Origin: Methanopyrus sp. SNP6
GTDB lineage: Archaea; JAADCQ01; Methanopyri; Methanopyrales; Methanopyraceae
Reading direction: 5' to 3'
NCBI RefSeq assembly: GCF_002201895.1
Contig: NZ_CP019436.1
Coordinates: forward strand, 509,456-573,455
DNA length: 64,000 nucleotides
The translations under genes and the position numbers were made by a program. Below the pieces are notes generated by a model. That model worked only from the letters and a program-made list of their open reading frames with translations, searched no databases and had not been told where the DNA came from. Below are positions 54,744-62,351 of this stretch, piece by piece (position 1 is the first letter of the stretch; the number at the start of each line of letters is the position of its first letter).

Positions 54744-55145
54744 TTCCTTGTAGCCATCGCGTTCCGGGAACTCCTCGAGCTCCTCGGCCTCCCCCAACAG
54801 TTCCTTCAACACCTCCTTCACTTTTTTCCGATCCCTGGAAGCCACGACGAGCACGAACTCATCACCCGGCTCCGCTCGATCGATCGCCTCGCGGATTTGA
54901 CGGGTCCCCGTCAACCTCACCAAGAACTCCAAGTCCAGGGACCGTGCCAGGTTGTGGTCGCTCTCAAACGCTCGAATGGCGCGACAGGCGGCCGAAGCGA
55001 TCACGCGGTAATCAGCGTACTCGGTGGAAATCGCCTGTATGATAACTTCCTCCGAGGAGCGTTCGATCACCCTGCGAGGGTCACCCCTACGGATCGAGCA
55101 GTGCAGGTACAGCGGACCGGACCAGTGGTCGAACTTCAGGATCAC
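54705..55145 (-). CDS. cgi121: KEOPS complex subunit Cgi121
   Basis: The 146-residue protein fits archaeal Cgi121: EVIIQAISTEYADYRVIASAACRAIRAFESD, then the characteristic ARSLDLEFLVRLTGTRQIREAI and GDEFVLVVASRDRKKVKEVL. KEOPS makes the t6A modification at tRNA position 37, and Cgi121 binds the tRNA 3' end and Bud32. It is divergent from pheS across a GC-rich structured gap. Confidence 0.82.
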   Translation of the reverse strand: MILKFDHWSGPLYLHCSIRRGDPRRVIERSSEEVIIQAISTEYADYRVIASAACRAIRAFESDHNLARSLDLEFLVRLTGTRQIREAIDRAEPGDEFVLVVASRDRKKVKEVLKELLGEAEELEEFPERDGYKELLRTAASVDAEE

Positions 55146-55192
55146 TCGGCCTCCCCCGCACCGGAAAACCTCATTACGCCGATATCATTGTT

Positions 55193-55345
55193 GATGTCCG
55201 GCCCGGGCCCGGCCGGCGGTCCGGGAGGTGGTAGCAACCAGCGATGACCGGCCGACACCAGCCGGCCGGGCTACATCGCCCGGGTGAGGTCCCCCGAACG
55301 GGGGGCGACCGTGATCCCGGGTGGGTTTACCCCGCCCCCAATCCG
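55193..55345 (+). other. Candidate structured RNA or leader upstream of pheS
   Basis: This GC-rich gap folds extensively. GATGT (55193) pairs with ACATC (55272-55276), and GGCCGGC (55211-55217) with GCCGGCC (55261-55267), enclosing small hairpins such as TGGT-AGCA-ACCA. A separate stem, CCCGGG (55279-55284) with CCCGGG (55316-55321), encloses GTCCCCC-GAAC-GGGGG. TGA triplets on both sides of that stem could form a kink-turn. Strand and function are unknown. It could be an independent RNA or the pheS leader. Confidence 0.45.
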
Positions 55346-55388
55346 CCATGCAGGGTCGCAGCGGCCGAACTGACCGGGGGTCCGCCGC

Positions 55389-56963
55389 GTGGACCCGCGG
55401 GAACTAGCTGAGCGGTTGACCGAGCGCGACTTAAGGATCCTCATTCATTTGGCGGAAAACGAAGAGGCAACACCCGAGGAGCTCGCCGAGTCGCTGGGTG
55501 TCGACTTGGGTCCCGTCATGAGATCACTCTATTGGCTCGAGGAGCGTGGATTGATAGAGTCCGAGGAAGAAACATACGAGGTGTACGAATTAGGTGATGA
55601 AGGAAAGGAGTATGCCGAGGAGGGACTGCCGGAGCTCCGCGTGGTCGAGGTCTTGAGAGGGATGGGCGGCGAAGGACGGTTGGAAGAAGTCCTAGATCGT
55701 GCCGGAGTGCCACGGAAGCTGGCCGGACCCATCCTAGGATGGTTGAGGAGAAAAGGACTGGCGGAAATCAAAAGGGAGGGCGGAGAGACGTCACTCGTTC
55801 TCCTGGAGGAGGAACCCGAGGATGTGGATCAATCTGTGCTCGAGGCGTTGGCCGCCGAGGGCCCTATGTCAGTCGAGGAGGTAGCGAGAAGGCTGGAGAT
55901 GGACGAAGAGGAAATGGAGAAAGTCCTGAAGAGGTTGAGCGAGCGCGGTGACGTCCTGAGAGCACGGGAGGAGACGGTTAAGAAAGTCAGGCTAACCGAA
56001 CGTGGTGAGGAAGTTGCGGAGCACGCCCCAGAAGTGCTGGAACGTGACTGGATTACGGAGCTGAAACCCGAGCATTTGAGGGAGGGGACCTGGAAAGAGA
56101 AGGAGTTCAAGCCGTACGACGTGAAGGCACCCACGCGCCCCACGTTCCCAGGTAAGCGTCATCCGTTGAAGGAGGTTATCGATGAGATACGCAGAGTCTT
56201 CCTCGAGATGGGTTTCGTGGAAGTATCCGGACCACTAGTCGAGTCCAGCTTCTGGAACTTCGACGCCCTGTTCCAGCCGCAAGATCACGCCGCCAGGGAA
56301 ATGCAAGATACCTTCTACCTGGAAGAACCCGCCGAGGCCGAATTGCCGGACGGTGAGATCGTCGAGAAGGTTCGAGCCGTGCACGAGGACGGTGGTGACA
56401 CGGGATCCAGGGGTTGGGGGTACGAGTGGGACGAGGGTGTGGCCCGGAAGACGGTCCTACGTACTCACACGACGGCGGTGTCGGTTCGGAAACTGTACGA
56501 GGTAGAGGGGCCTCCACTCAAAGCGTTCTCGATCGGCCGGGTATACCGGCGTGAGACGGTCGACTATAAGCACTTGCCGGAGTTCCATCAGTGTGAGGGG
56601 ATAGTCCTGGCCAGAGACGTCTCGTTCCGGGACTTGCTCGGGATACTCGAGGAGTTCTACCGACGGATGGGGTTCGAAGAGATCAGGTTCAGACCTGCCT
56701 ACTTCCCGTATACAGTCCTCTCCGTAGAGCCCGAGGTGTACTTCGAGGAGAAAGGAGACTGGGTAGAGCTGGGCGGTGCGGGCATTTTCCGACCTGAAGT
56801 GATTCAACCCCTAGGGTTCGATCCCGACGTGGTGTGTTTAGCGTGGGGCTTGGGCGTCGAACGACTGGCGATGCTGAAGTTGGGAATAGACGACATAAGG
56901 GACCTGTACATGAGCGATCTTAAGACGCTCTTGGAGATGCCTACCACCAGAGCACGGCGCTGA
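55389..56963 (+). CDS. pheS: Phenylalanyl-tRNA synthetase alpha subunit
   Basis: The 524-residue class II synthetase has an archaeal-type N-terminus made of several winged-helix units (residues 1-215: LTERDLRILIHLAENEEATPEEL; QSVLEALAAEGPMSVEEV) and a catalytic core with motif 1 region HPLKEVIDEIRRVFLEMGF, LFQPQDHAAREMQDTFYL, motif 2 IGRVYRRE and the closing motif 3 GLGVERLAMLKLGI. It charges tRNA(Phe) as part of an alpha2beta2 enzyme; pheT is not adjacent. The start is GTG 55389, with GGGGGT upstream. Confidence 0.95.
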   Translation: MDPRELAERLTERDLRILIHLAENEEATPEELAESLGVDLGPVMRSLYWLEERGLIESEEETYEVYELGDEGKEYAEEGLPELRVVEVLRGMGGEGRLEEVLDRAGVPRKLAGPILGWLRRKGLAEIKREGGETSLVLLEEEPEDVDQSVLEALAAEGPMSVEEVARRLEMDEEEMEKVLKRLSERGDVLRAREETVKKVRLTERGEEVAEHAPEVLERDWITELKPEHLREGTWKEKEFKPYDVKAPTRPTFPGKRHPLKEVIDEIRRVFLEMGFVEVSGPLVESSFWNFDALFQPQDHAAREMQDTFYLEEPAEAELPDGEIVEKVRAVHEDGGDTGSRGWGYEWDEGVARKTVLRTHTTAVSVRKLYEVEGPPLKAFSIGRVYRRETVDYKHLPEFHQCEGIVLARDVSFRDLLGILEEFYRRMGFEEIRFRPAYFPYTVLSVEPEVYFEEKGDWVELGGAGIFRPEVIQPLGFDPDVVCLAWGLGVERLAMLKLGIDDIRDLYMSDLKTLLEMPTTRARR

Positions 56964-57473
56964 TCAGCGGTCCAGTCGTCTCCACACGTCCTTCCAGCGA
57001 TCCCCACACCTGTGCTTGACCTCGTACTTCAGCAAGTTAAGAAGAGTCGCCACAAACACCTCGTCGGTACCACGAATCACAGACTCGGGCCTGAACCCGT
57101 TGTTCGCGAGGGTCGTCAACCACGGGATACCCGCCTCGGAGACGAACGACTCCACCGACACCTCGAGCTCGGACGAAAAGGTGTCGATTACAGCCAAGAC
57201 GGCCGCATCAACGCACACCCTCCACGCGTCACCGTTCGCGGATGTCAGCGGGTACGAGAGTTCCGAACCGCGTGACCATGTGAACACGTCCGCCAGAGCC
57301 GCCGAGAAAAGCCCAAGGACCCCCGCAGTAAGTGATAGAGGGTTCTCGTCGTCCCGCACGTCCATAGACAATAACATCAGCTCACGGTGACCCACCCACA
57401 CGGGAGCCCGTAGCTCATGAACCCTCAGCTTTTTCCCAGTTAGCACGTCCAAGATCCACTTAGGGACTTGCAC
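56964..57473 (-). CDS. Hypothetical protein, unknown family
   Basis: The protein of about 169 residues has no recognised motif. The N-terminus (QVPKWILDVLTGKKLRVHELRAPVWVGHRELMLL) is followed by a moderately hydrophobic helix (SLTAGVLGLFSAALADVF) and an amphipathic C-terminus (ATLLNLLKYEVKHRCGDRWKD). GTG 57473 just after GGAGGGT is chosen. The frame continues upstream to 57596, but that part has poor composition. It is convergent with pheS, with adjacent stops. Confidence 0.55.
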   Translation of the reverse strand: MQVPKWILDVLTGKKLRVHELRAPVWVGHRELMLLSMDVRDDENPLSLTAGVLGLFSAALADVFTWSRGSELSYPLTSANGDAWRVCVDAAVLAVIDTFSSELEVSVESFVSEAGIPWLTTLANNGFRPESVIRGTDEVFVATLLNLLKYEVKHRCGDRWKDVWRRLDR

Positions 57474-57645
57474 TGCACCCTCCCGAACTCCCGAGAACAC
57501 GTCGCTCAGACCCCCCAAGAGATGATGAGACCCCGGTACGCATCGTCGGATCTGTGAAGACCGGCACTCGGGCTGAGGCCCGTGCACGCTTCCCATCTCC
57601 TTTTACCATCGTCTTCACGGCCATGTTTCCACGGGGGGATCGTAA

Positions 57646-57936
57646 TTGGAGCCGCCGGTGAAAGAGCACCGGGAAGGAACGCTGATCCGGGTGCGGGTGA
57701 ACCCGGACGCGGACACCACCGATTTGAAGGGGGTCGATGATTGGCGTGGGGCCATAGAAATTGACGTAGCCGCGCCACCGGTGAAGAATAGGGCGAACCG
57801 CGAGTTGCTTGAGTTCCTCGGGAGGAAGCTCAACACGACCTGTGAGTTGGTCTCGGGAGAGAAGTCCAGGGAGAAGTTAGTGCTCGCACGGGACATCTCC
57901 GTTGATGAGGTGGAGGAACGGCTGGGATTGCGTTAA
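57646..57936 (+). CDS. DUF167/UPF0235 (YggU-like) protein
   Basis: The 96-residue protein has the DUF167 pattern: IRVRVNPDADTTDLKGVDDW, IEIDVAAPPVKNRANRELLEFLGRKL and CELVSGEKSREKLVLARDIS. Homologues are small and conserved in all domains, and their function is undefined. It starts at TTG 57646, with GGGGGGAT about 8 nt upstream. It is followed by the structured gap at 58 kb. Confidence 0.85.
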   Translation: MEPPVKEHREGTLIRVRVNPDADTTDLKGVDDWRGAIEIDVAAPPVKNRANRELLEFLGRKLNTTCELVSGEKSREKLVLARDISVDEVEERLGLR

Positions 57937-58003
57937 GCGTCACGGGAAGCAGGTGAGCGTACGCAAGGCGGCAACACCCTAGGACTGCAGTGGTACTCGG
58001 TGT

Positions 58004-58205
58004 GGGCCCGGGTCGAAGCGACGGGCTCATCGGCGGCGGAACCGCCGACCCTCTTACCAGTGTCCCGTCGCCGTCCCCCCGGGCCCTTCATCGGCTGTGC
58101 CCGGCGGTAGCCGACCCGGCGGATCATCCCCGGGATGGAACCGCGTCATCCGCGGGCGGGGAGGCCGGGCTTCGGTCCGCTGGGTCATCCCTTGCACACG
58201 GACCC
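58004..58205 (+). ncRNA. Candidate structured non-coding RNA
   Basis: The 416-bp gap 57937-58352 has no plausible reading frame but folds strongly. GGGCCCGGG (58004-58012) pairs with CCCGGGCCC (58078-58086); inside it GCGACGGG (58018-58025) pairs with CCCGTCGC (58064-58071); inside that CGGCG-GAAC-CGCCG (58034-58047). Downstream are CGGCT/AGCCG (58092-58113), GCGGAT/ATCCGC (58119-58153), CGGGC-TTCG-GTCCG (58166-58179) with a G-U pair and a cUUCGg loop, and GGGTC/GACCC (58182-58205). The G-U pair and tetraloop favour the plus strand. No match to RNase P, SRP or tRNA signatures was recognised. Confidence 0.5.
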
Positions 58206-58352
58206 TCTTAGCCCGAGACCCCACTGAACTCGCCGAATCTTAACCATACCGCCTGAAGACGTTCATAGTCTCCCCCCGAAATCGTAATGTTTTTCTGAAA
58301 TTAAATACGCCGATGGAGGGAGGGCGACTCGCCTGTCATCGCCGCCCATCTG

Positions 58353-59201
58353 GTGATCACACGCCGGTCGGAGTCCCCCGAGGTGAAACCTCCGCCCGAG
58401 GAGGCGTGGATGGGTAGGCCGGTAAGGCCCGCTCAGGGCTTCCACACGCGAGTCTCGATGATTGCAGGCGTAATGATGGGAGGACCCGCCGACGTTGAGT
58501 TCCCGAAGACGACCCACCCGCTCGAGCTACCACATTACCTCGAAATAGACGGTGATACCTGGTGTCGACTGAGGTGTCGGCTGGAGTCGTTGGAGGACAG
58601 GAGCCCGGATTTAGGGGACGCCGTCCGGGCATACATCAGGGAAGTGTTCAGGTGTATGATCAAGCCAGACTTCGCGATCGCCGTTAAAGCGTGTACTCCC
58701 GTCATCGCCCTCGACACTCCGCTATGGCGCGACGCACGAAGGTTGGCCCGCGCGATCGCAAGACTACTGGCGAGGGTCACGGGAGTCGAGGTGCAACCTC
58801 CTCCGGACACCGCGGCAGAACTCCGAGCGACGCTGTACCCGATCGCTGAACGGGCGCTGGTATCCACGTTGCTCGCACAGGCGGTAGCGCATCGTGTTCG
58901 ATCGTTGGGGATACGATCGGAATACTTGAGCGCGCACTTGGATTCGCCCTCCGGTGAGCCCCCACCCCGTGAACTCGGGGAGGTCTCCGACCTGTACGCT
59001 ACGCTGGTAAAGGACTTTGAAGGGTACCTCACGCGAGTGACGCGCTTGAGCCGGTACATCACGATCACAGCTGGGCGTAAATTCGTCCTCACACCGGACG
59101 ACTACGACCCGGCGTGGAGAGGTTACCTTCAAGGTCTGCGCAGGTTCTGGGAGAATAAACGTGGAACGGAGGAAATAATCAGGCAGTTGGGTCTGTCCTG
59201 A
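58353..59201 (+). CDS. Hypothetical protein, unknown family
   Basis: The 282-residue soluble-looking protein is Arg/Leu/Ala-rich and mostly helical, with a 50-residue low-complexity N-terminus (TRRSESPEVKPPPEEAW) and conserved-looking blocks PLELPHYLEIDGDTWCRLRCRLESL, RLARAIARLLARVTGVEV and GRKFVLTPDDYDPAWRGYLQGLRRFW. No family was recognised. It starts at GTG 58353 or ATG 58410. Its stop abuts the convergent synthase gene with no gap. An AT-rich TTAAATACG near 58299 could be part of its promoter. Confidence 0.6.
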   Translation: MITRRSESPEVKPPPEEAWMGRPVRPAQGFHTRVSMIAGVMMGGPADVEFPKTTHPLELPHYLEIDGDTWCRLRCRLESLEDRSPDLGDAVRAYIREVFRCMIKPDFAIAVKACTPVIALDTPLWRDARRLARAIARLLARVTGVEVQPPPDTAAELRATLYPIAERALVSTLLAQAVAHRVRSLGIRSEYLSAHLDSPSGEPPPRELGEVSDLYATLVKDFEGYLTRVTRLSRYITITAGRKFVLTPDDYDPAWRGYLQGLRRFWENKRGTEEIIRQLGLS

Positions 59202-60731
59202 TCAGCTACGCTTGCGGGCAATAAGCGCGTTGATACCGTCGATGAACGCCTCCAGGCTCGCCACGACGATGTCTTCCCGTGAGGAACCGGAATGCACTAT
59301 CTCACCTGTTTCCGGATCTCGCAGCTTGACATCCACGTGGGTGATCGCGTCAGTACCGCCGGTCAGAGCCTCAGCACGGTACTCGACGAGCTCGAAGTCG
59401 ATCCCTTGATCCCTGAGGGCTCGTTCCAACGCCTTGATGGTAGCATCCACGGGCCCCACGCCGGTGGACGCTGCCTCCTTCCTAGTCCCGTCGATCTTCA
59501 CGACGATCGAGGCCGTCGGTATGGTCTTCTTCCCGGTGACCGTCGTGAAGTCCTCTACCTCGATGTCACGCTCGGCCGGTCTCCCAAGTACGTCCTCAGC
59601 GATCGCACGGAGATCAGCCTCTGTGGTCCGCTTCCCACGGTCCCCCAACCGCTTAAGACGTCGAAGTATCTCCAAGAGCTGCTCATCGTCGACTTCAATA
59701 CCCATCTGTTTCAGCTTCTTTCGGATCACGCTAGTTCCAACATGTTTACCTAGAACGAACCGGCGCTCGTGTCCGACCTTCTCCGGCGGAATTGGCTCGT
59801 AAGTACTCTCGTCCTTGAGGATACCGTCGGCGTGGATCCCCGACTCGTGGGTGAACGCGTTCTCACCCACCACGGCCTTGTTCGGTGGTACCCTAACGCC
59901 GGTCAGTCTTTCCACGAGCTTGGAGAGCTCCGTCAGCCGCTCGGTCCGAATGCCGGTGTCCACGCCGTACAGCTCTTCCAGCACTACCACAACCTCCTCC
60001 AACGCCGCGTTGCCGGCGCGCTCGCCGATCCCGTTCACGGTCACGTGGACCTGGCGCGCCCCCGCTCTGACGGCGGCGACTGTGTTAGCCGTCGCCATAC
60101 CGAAGTCGTCGTGGCAGTGCACACTGAGGACGACGTCCTCACCGACGCGCTCCCGGAGCTTCTTTACCGCCAGGAACATACCCTCAGGTGCCATCACTCC
60201 GACGGTGTCGTTGTAGCCGAGACGTTCGGCGCCCGCTTCCAAGCAGGCGTCGAACACCTCGTACAGGTACTCGAGCTCCGTCCTGGTACCGTCTTCCGTG
60301 GAAATCTCCACCGTCAACCCATGATCGTGCGCATACTCCACGATCCCGCTTGCGCGCTCCAGGACCTCTTCACGGTCCATCCGGAGCTTCTTCTTCACGT
60401 GGACCTCGGAAGTAGGTACGACGATGTGGACTGCGTCGGCCTCAGCCTCGATGGCCGCGTCTACATCACCCTTCACCATACGCGCCATACTACACACTTC
60501 AGCGTCGAGCTCCTCCCGGACGATGCGTCGAATCGCCTTGAGTTCTCCCTCGCTCGCCGCCGCGAAACCTGCTTCGATCGTATCCACGCCGATCTCGTCG
60601 AGCTTTCGGGCGATCCGGAGCTTCTCCTCTGGAGTCAGAGCGACTCCAGGCGTCTGCTCTCCGTCCCTCAGAGTGGTGTCGAATATCCTCACCTCATCCG
60701 GTGGATCCACGTCCACGTTAGCCTCTCTCAA
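59202..60731 (-). CDS. 2-isopropylmalate/(R)-citramalate synthase family enzyme
   Basis: The 509-residue enzyme has the HMGL-like TIM barrel, VRIFDTTLRDGEQTPGVALT near residue 14, VHCHDDFGMATANTVAAVRAGA near residue 205 and NGIGERAGNAALEEV, and a C-terminal LeuA regulatory domain (TASTGVGPVDATIKAL; ITHVDVKLRD). It condenses acetyl-CoA with a 2-oxoacid. The regulatory domain points to LeuA (leucine) or CimA (isoleucine via citramalate) rather than AksA of coenzyme B synthesis. The barrel resembles CimA about as well as LeuA, so I leave the symbol open. Confidence 0.88.
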   Translation of the reverse strand: MREANVDVDPPDEVRIFDTTLRDGEQTPGVALTPEEKLRIARKLDEIGVDTIEAGFAAASEGELKAIRRIVREELDAEVCSMARMVKGDVDAAIEAEADAVHIVVPTSEVHVKKKLRMDREEVLERASGIVEYAHDHGLTVEISTEDGTRTELEYLYEVFDACLEAGAERLGYNDTVGVMAPEGMFLAVKKLRERVGEDVVLSVHCHDDFGMATANTVAAVRAGARQVHVTVNGIGERAGNAALEEVVVVLEELYGVDTGIRTERLTELSKLVERLTGVRVPPNKAVVGENAFTHESGIHADGILKDESTYEPIPPEKVGHERRFVLGKHVGTSVIRKKLKQMGIEVDDEQLLEILRRLKRLGDRGKRTTEADLRAIAEDVLGRPAERDIEVEDFTTVTGKKTIPTASIVVKIDGTRKEAASTGVGPVDATIKALERALRDQGIDFELVEYRAEALTGGTDAITHVDVKLRDPETGEIVHSGSSREDIVVASLEAFIDGINALIARKRS

Positions 60732-60778
60732 CAGTTCCCTAACGGCGGATAAAGCGATCCCCCACGTTAGGCACGCCC

Positions 60779-61591
60779 CTACAGCCTCTCCTGGACGGCA
60801 CCGATGAGTTCCCGATACTCTTCTTCAAGCTTTCGCGGATCAGACCTTCGAGTCTTATCGAGCGGTGGGAGCCTGACCACCTCTAAAGGCTCCAGAACCT
60901 CGAGCAGGCTCAGCGTCACCGCCTCCGGGCCGGCGAGCGTCTCGGCGGCTCTGGCGTAGTCCCTGAGATCGTACACCAAGGCCGTACCGGGGCCGACGGC
61001 GACGGCCACGCCGTCGTACTTGAGGACGCCGGGCCAGGGAACGGCCAGGTTGTTCAGGCTTTCCACCAGTACGGGACCCTCCTTACGGACTCGACTCCAG
61101 GCCTTGTCGATCGTCCGACACAGTTCTTCGGGGGCGGGTTCCTCACGGACCTCCTTCACCTCGCACTCGCGGATCATCTCCATCGTCTCATCGGGCACGT
61201 ACCTGAGTTCGGTCCCCTCCGTATACAGGAATACGGTTTCGTCCAGCCGATCCATCAGGACGTACGCGTCGATCTGGGCAGAGAGGTACCTCAGTGATAC
61301 GTTGGAGTTCACCGCGACCCCGACGTCCGGAGACGTCCACACACGATGGACCGGATTGAGTGTAACCAACGGTAAATCGACCTCGGCAACCTTCGCCAGC
61401 TTGAGCACGTCACGACTGACAGGTAGCCCGAGACCTACACATCTGCACGTATGGTCATAATGCAACCATATGTTGTGACCTGACCTGGGCTTAAACGGTA
61501 CGAGGTCGAGCGCAGAGACCAGAGGCAACGCGGCAGTCGTTTTGCCGGAGTCGGTTTCTAAGAGGCCGACGACCAGCACGACGTGCGTCAC
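60779..61591 (-). CDS. Predicted P-loop ATPase/GTPase, unknown role
   Basis: The 270-residue protein begins HVVLVVGLLETDSGKTTAALPLVSAL, a P-loop like that of dethiobiotin-synthetase-type NTPases. PFKPRSGHNIWLHYDH, YVLMDRLDE and PVLVESLNNLAVPWPGVLKYD (a substrate- or Mg-binding style segment) follow. It resembles an uncharacterised group of methanogen P-loop proteins. GTG 61591 after GCGGGGGCA is chosen. It is divergent from the radical SAM gene (29 nt apart). Confidence 0.65.
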   Translation of the reverse strand: MTHVVLVVGLLETDSGKTTAALPLVSALDLVPFKPRSGHNIWLHYDHTCRCVGLGLPVSRDVLKLAKVAEVDLPLVTLNPVHRVWTSPDVGVAVNSNVSLRYLSAQIDAYVLMDRLDETVFLYTEGTELRYVPDETMEMIRECEVKEVREEPAPEELCRTIDKAWSRVRKEGPVLVESLNNLAVPWPGVLKYDGVAVAVGPGTALVYDLRDYARAAETLAGPEAVTLSLLEVLEPLEVVRLPPLDKTRRSDPRKLEEEYRELIGAVQERL

Positions 61592-61619
61592 GGGTGCTGC
61601 CCCCGCGGGGTGAGAGGTG

Positions 61620-62351
61620 ATGCAAGAGTGGCGCCCCATGCCGGGTTATGACCCTTTAGAGACGGCGGAGCGCGTGCGTGAGTGGGTGTGTGAAGGAAGT
61701 CGGCGTAAATACTACCGATTCCGGGAGACTCGCTTCTACGGTGGATGCGCCACCGCAGACGCAGTGGGGTGTAACCTCAACTGCGCTTACTGTTACGTTA
61801 ATTACCCGCGGAGGCATCCCTGGGACCGGCGTTGGAAGTTCTACCGACCCGTAGACGTCGTGAAGTGTCTGAAGAACATGAAAGGCGATGTCGTGCGCGT
61901 TTCCGGCTGCGAACCGACGTTGTGTAAGATGCACATCCTCGAGCTCATCGAGCTATGCGGGCGGGAGCTCCCCGACCGGAAGTTCATCTTGGAGACGAAC
62001 GGCACGATCCTTGGGAACGACCGTTCGTTTGTGAGGGAGCTAGGGAATCACGAACACATCCATGTGCGCGTGTGTCTGAAGGGGTACGACCCTCAATCGT
62101 TCGCGCGAATCACCAACGCGGACCCGAGTGGGTTCGATGTACAGCTCCGGTGCCTCAAATATCTTTTTAAAGAAGGGATATCCTTCCACCCAGCGATCCC
62201 CGGTCTGTTCCGAACGGAAGAGATCGACAAGCTGGCCGGAATGCTTTCGAACATAGGAGTCCCACCCTCATCACTCGAGGTGGAGCCGATTAGAGTCTAC
62301 GACCACGTCCGCAGGGAGTTGAGACGGCGGGGACTTACGGTTGTACGGTGA
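61620..62351 (+). CDS. Radical SAM protein
   Basis: The 243-residue protein has the radical SAM motif GCNLNCAYCYVNY (C-x3-C-x2-C) near residue 50, VVRVSGCEPTLCKMHILELI (GxE-like second motif, with two further cysteines) and KFILETNGTIL. It lacks an obvious C-terminal cluster domain. Family members act as activases or cofactor-synthesis enzymes; the substrate is unknown. The ATG at 61620 lies 5 nt behind GGGGTGAGAGG. Its 3' end overlaps the start of the following membrane protein. Confidence 0.78.
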   Translation: MQEWRPMPGYDPLETAERVREWVCEGSRRKYYRFRETRFYGGCATADAVGCNLNCAYCYVNYPRRHPWDRRWKFYRPVDVVKCLKNMKGDVVRVSGCEPTLCKMHILELIELCGRELPDRKFILETNGTILGNDRSFVRELGNHEHIHVRVCLKGYDPQSFARITNADPSGFDVQLRCLKYLFKEGISFHPAIPGLFRTEEIDKLAGMLSNIGVPPSSLEVEPIRVYDHVRRELRRRGLTVVR

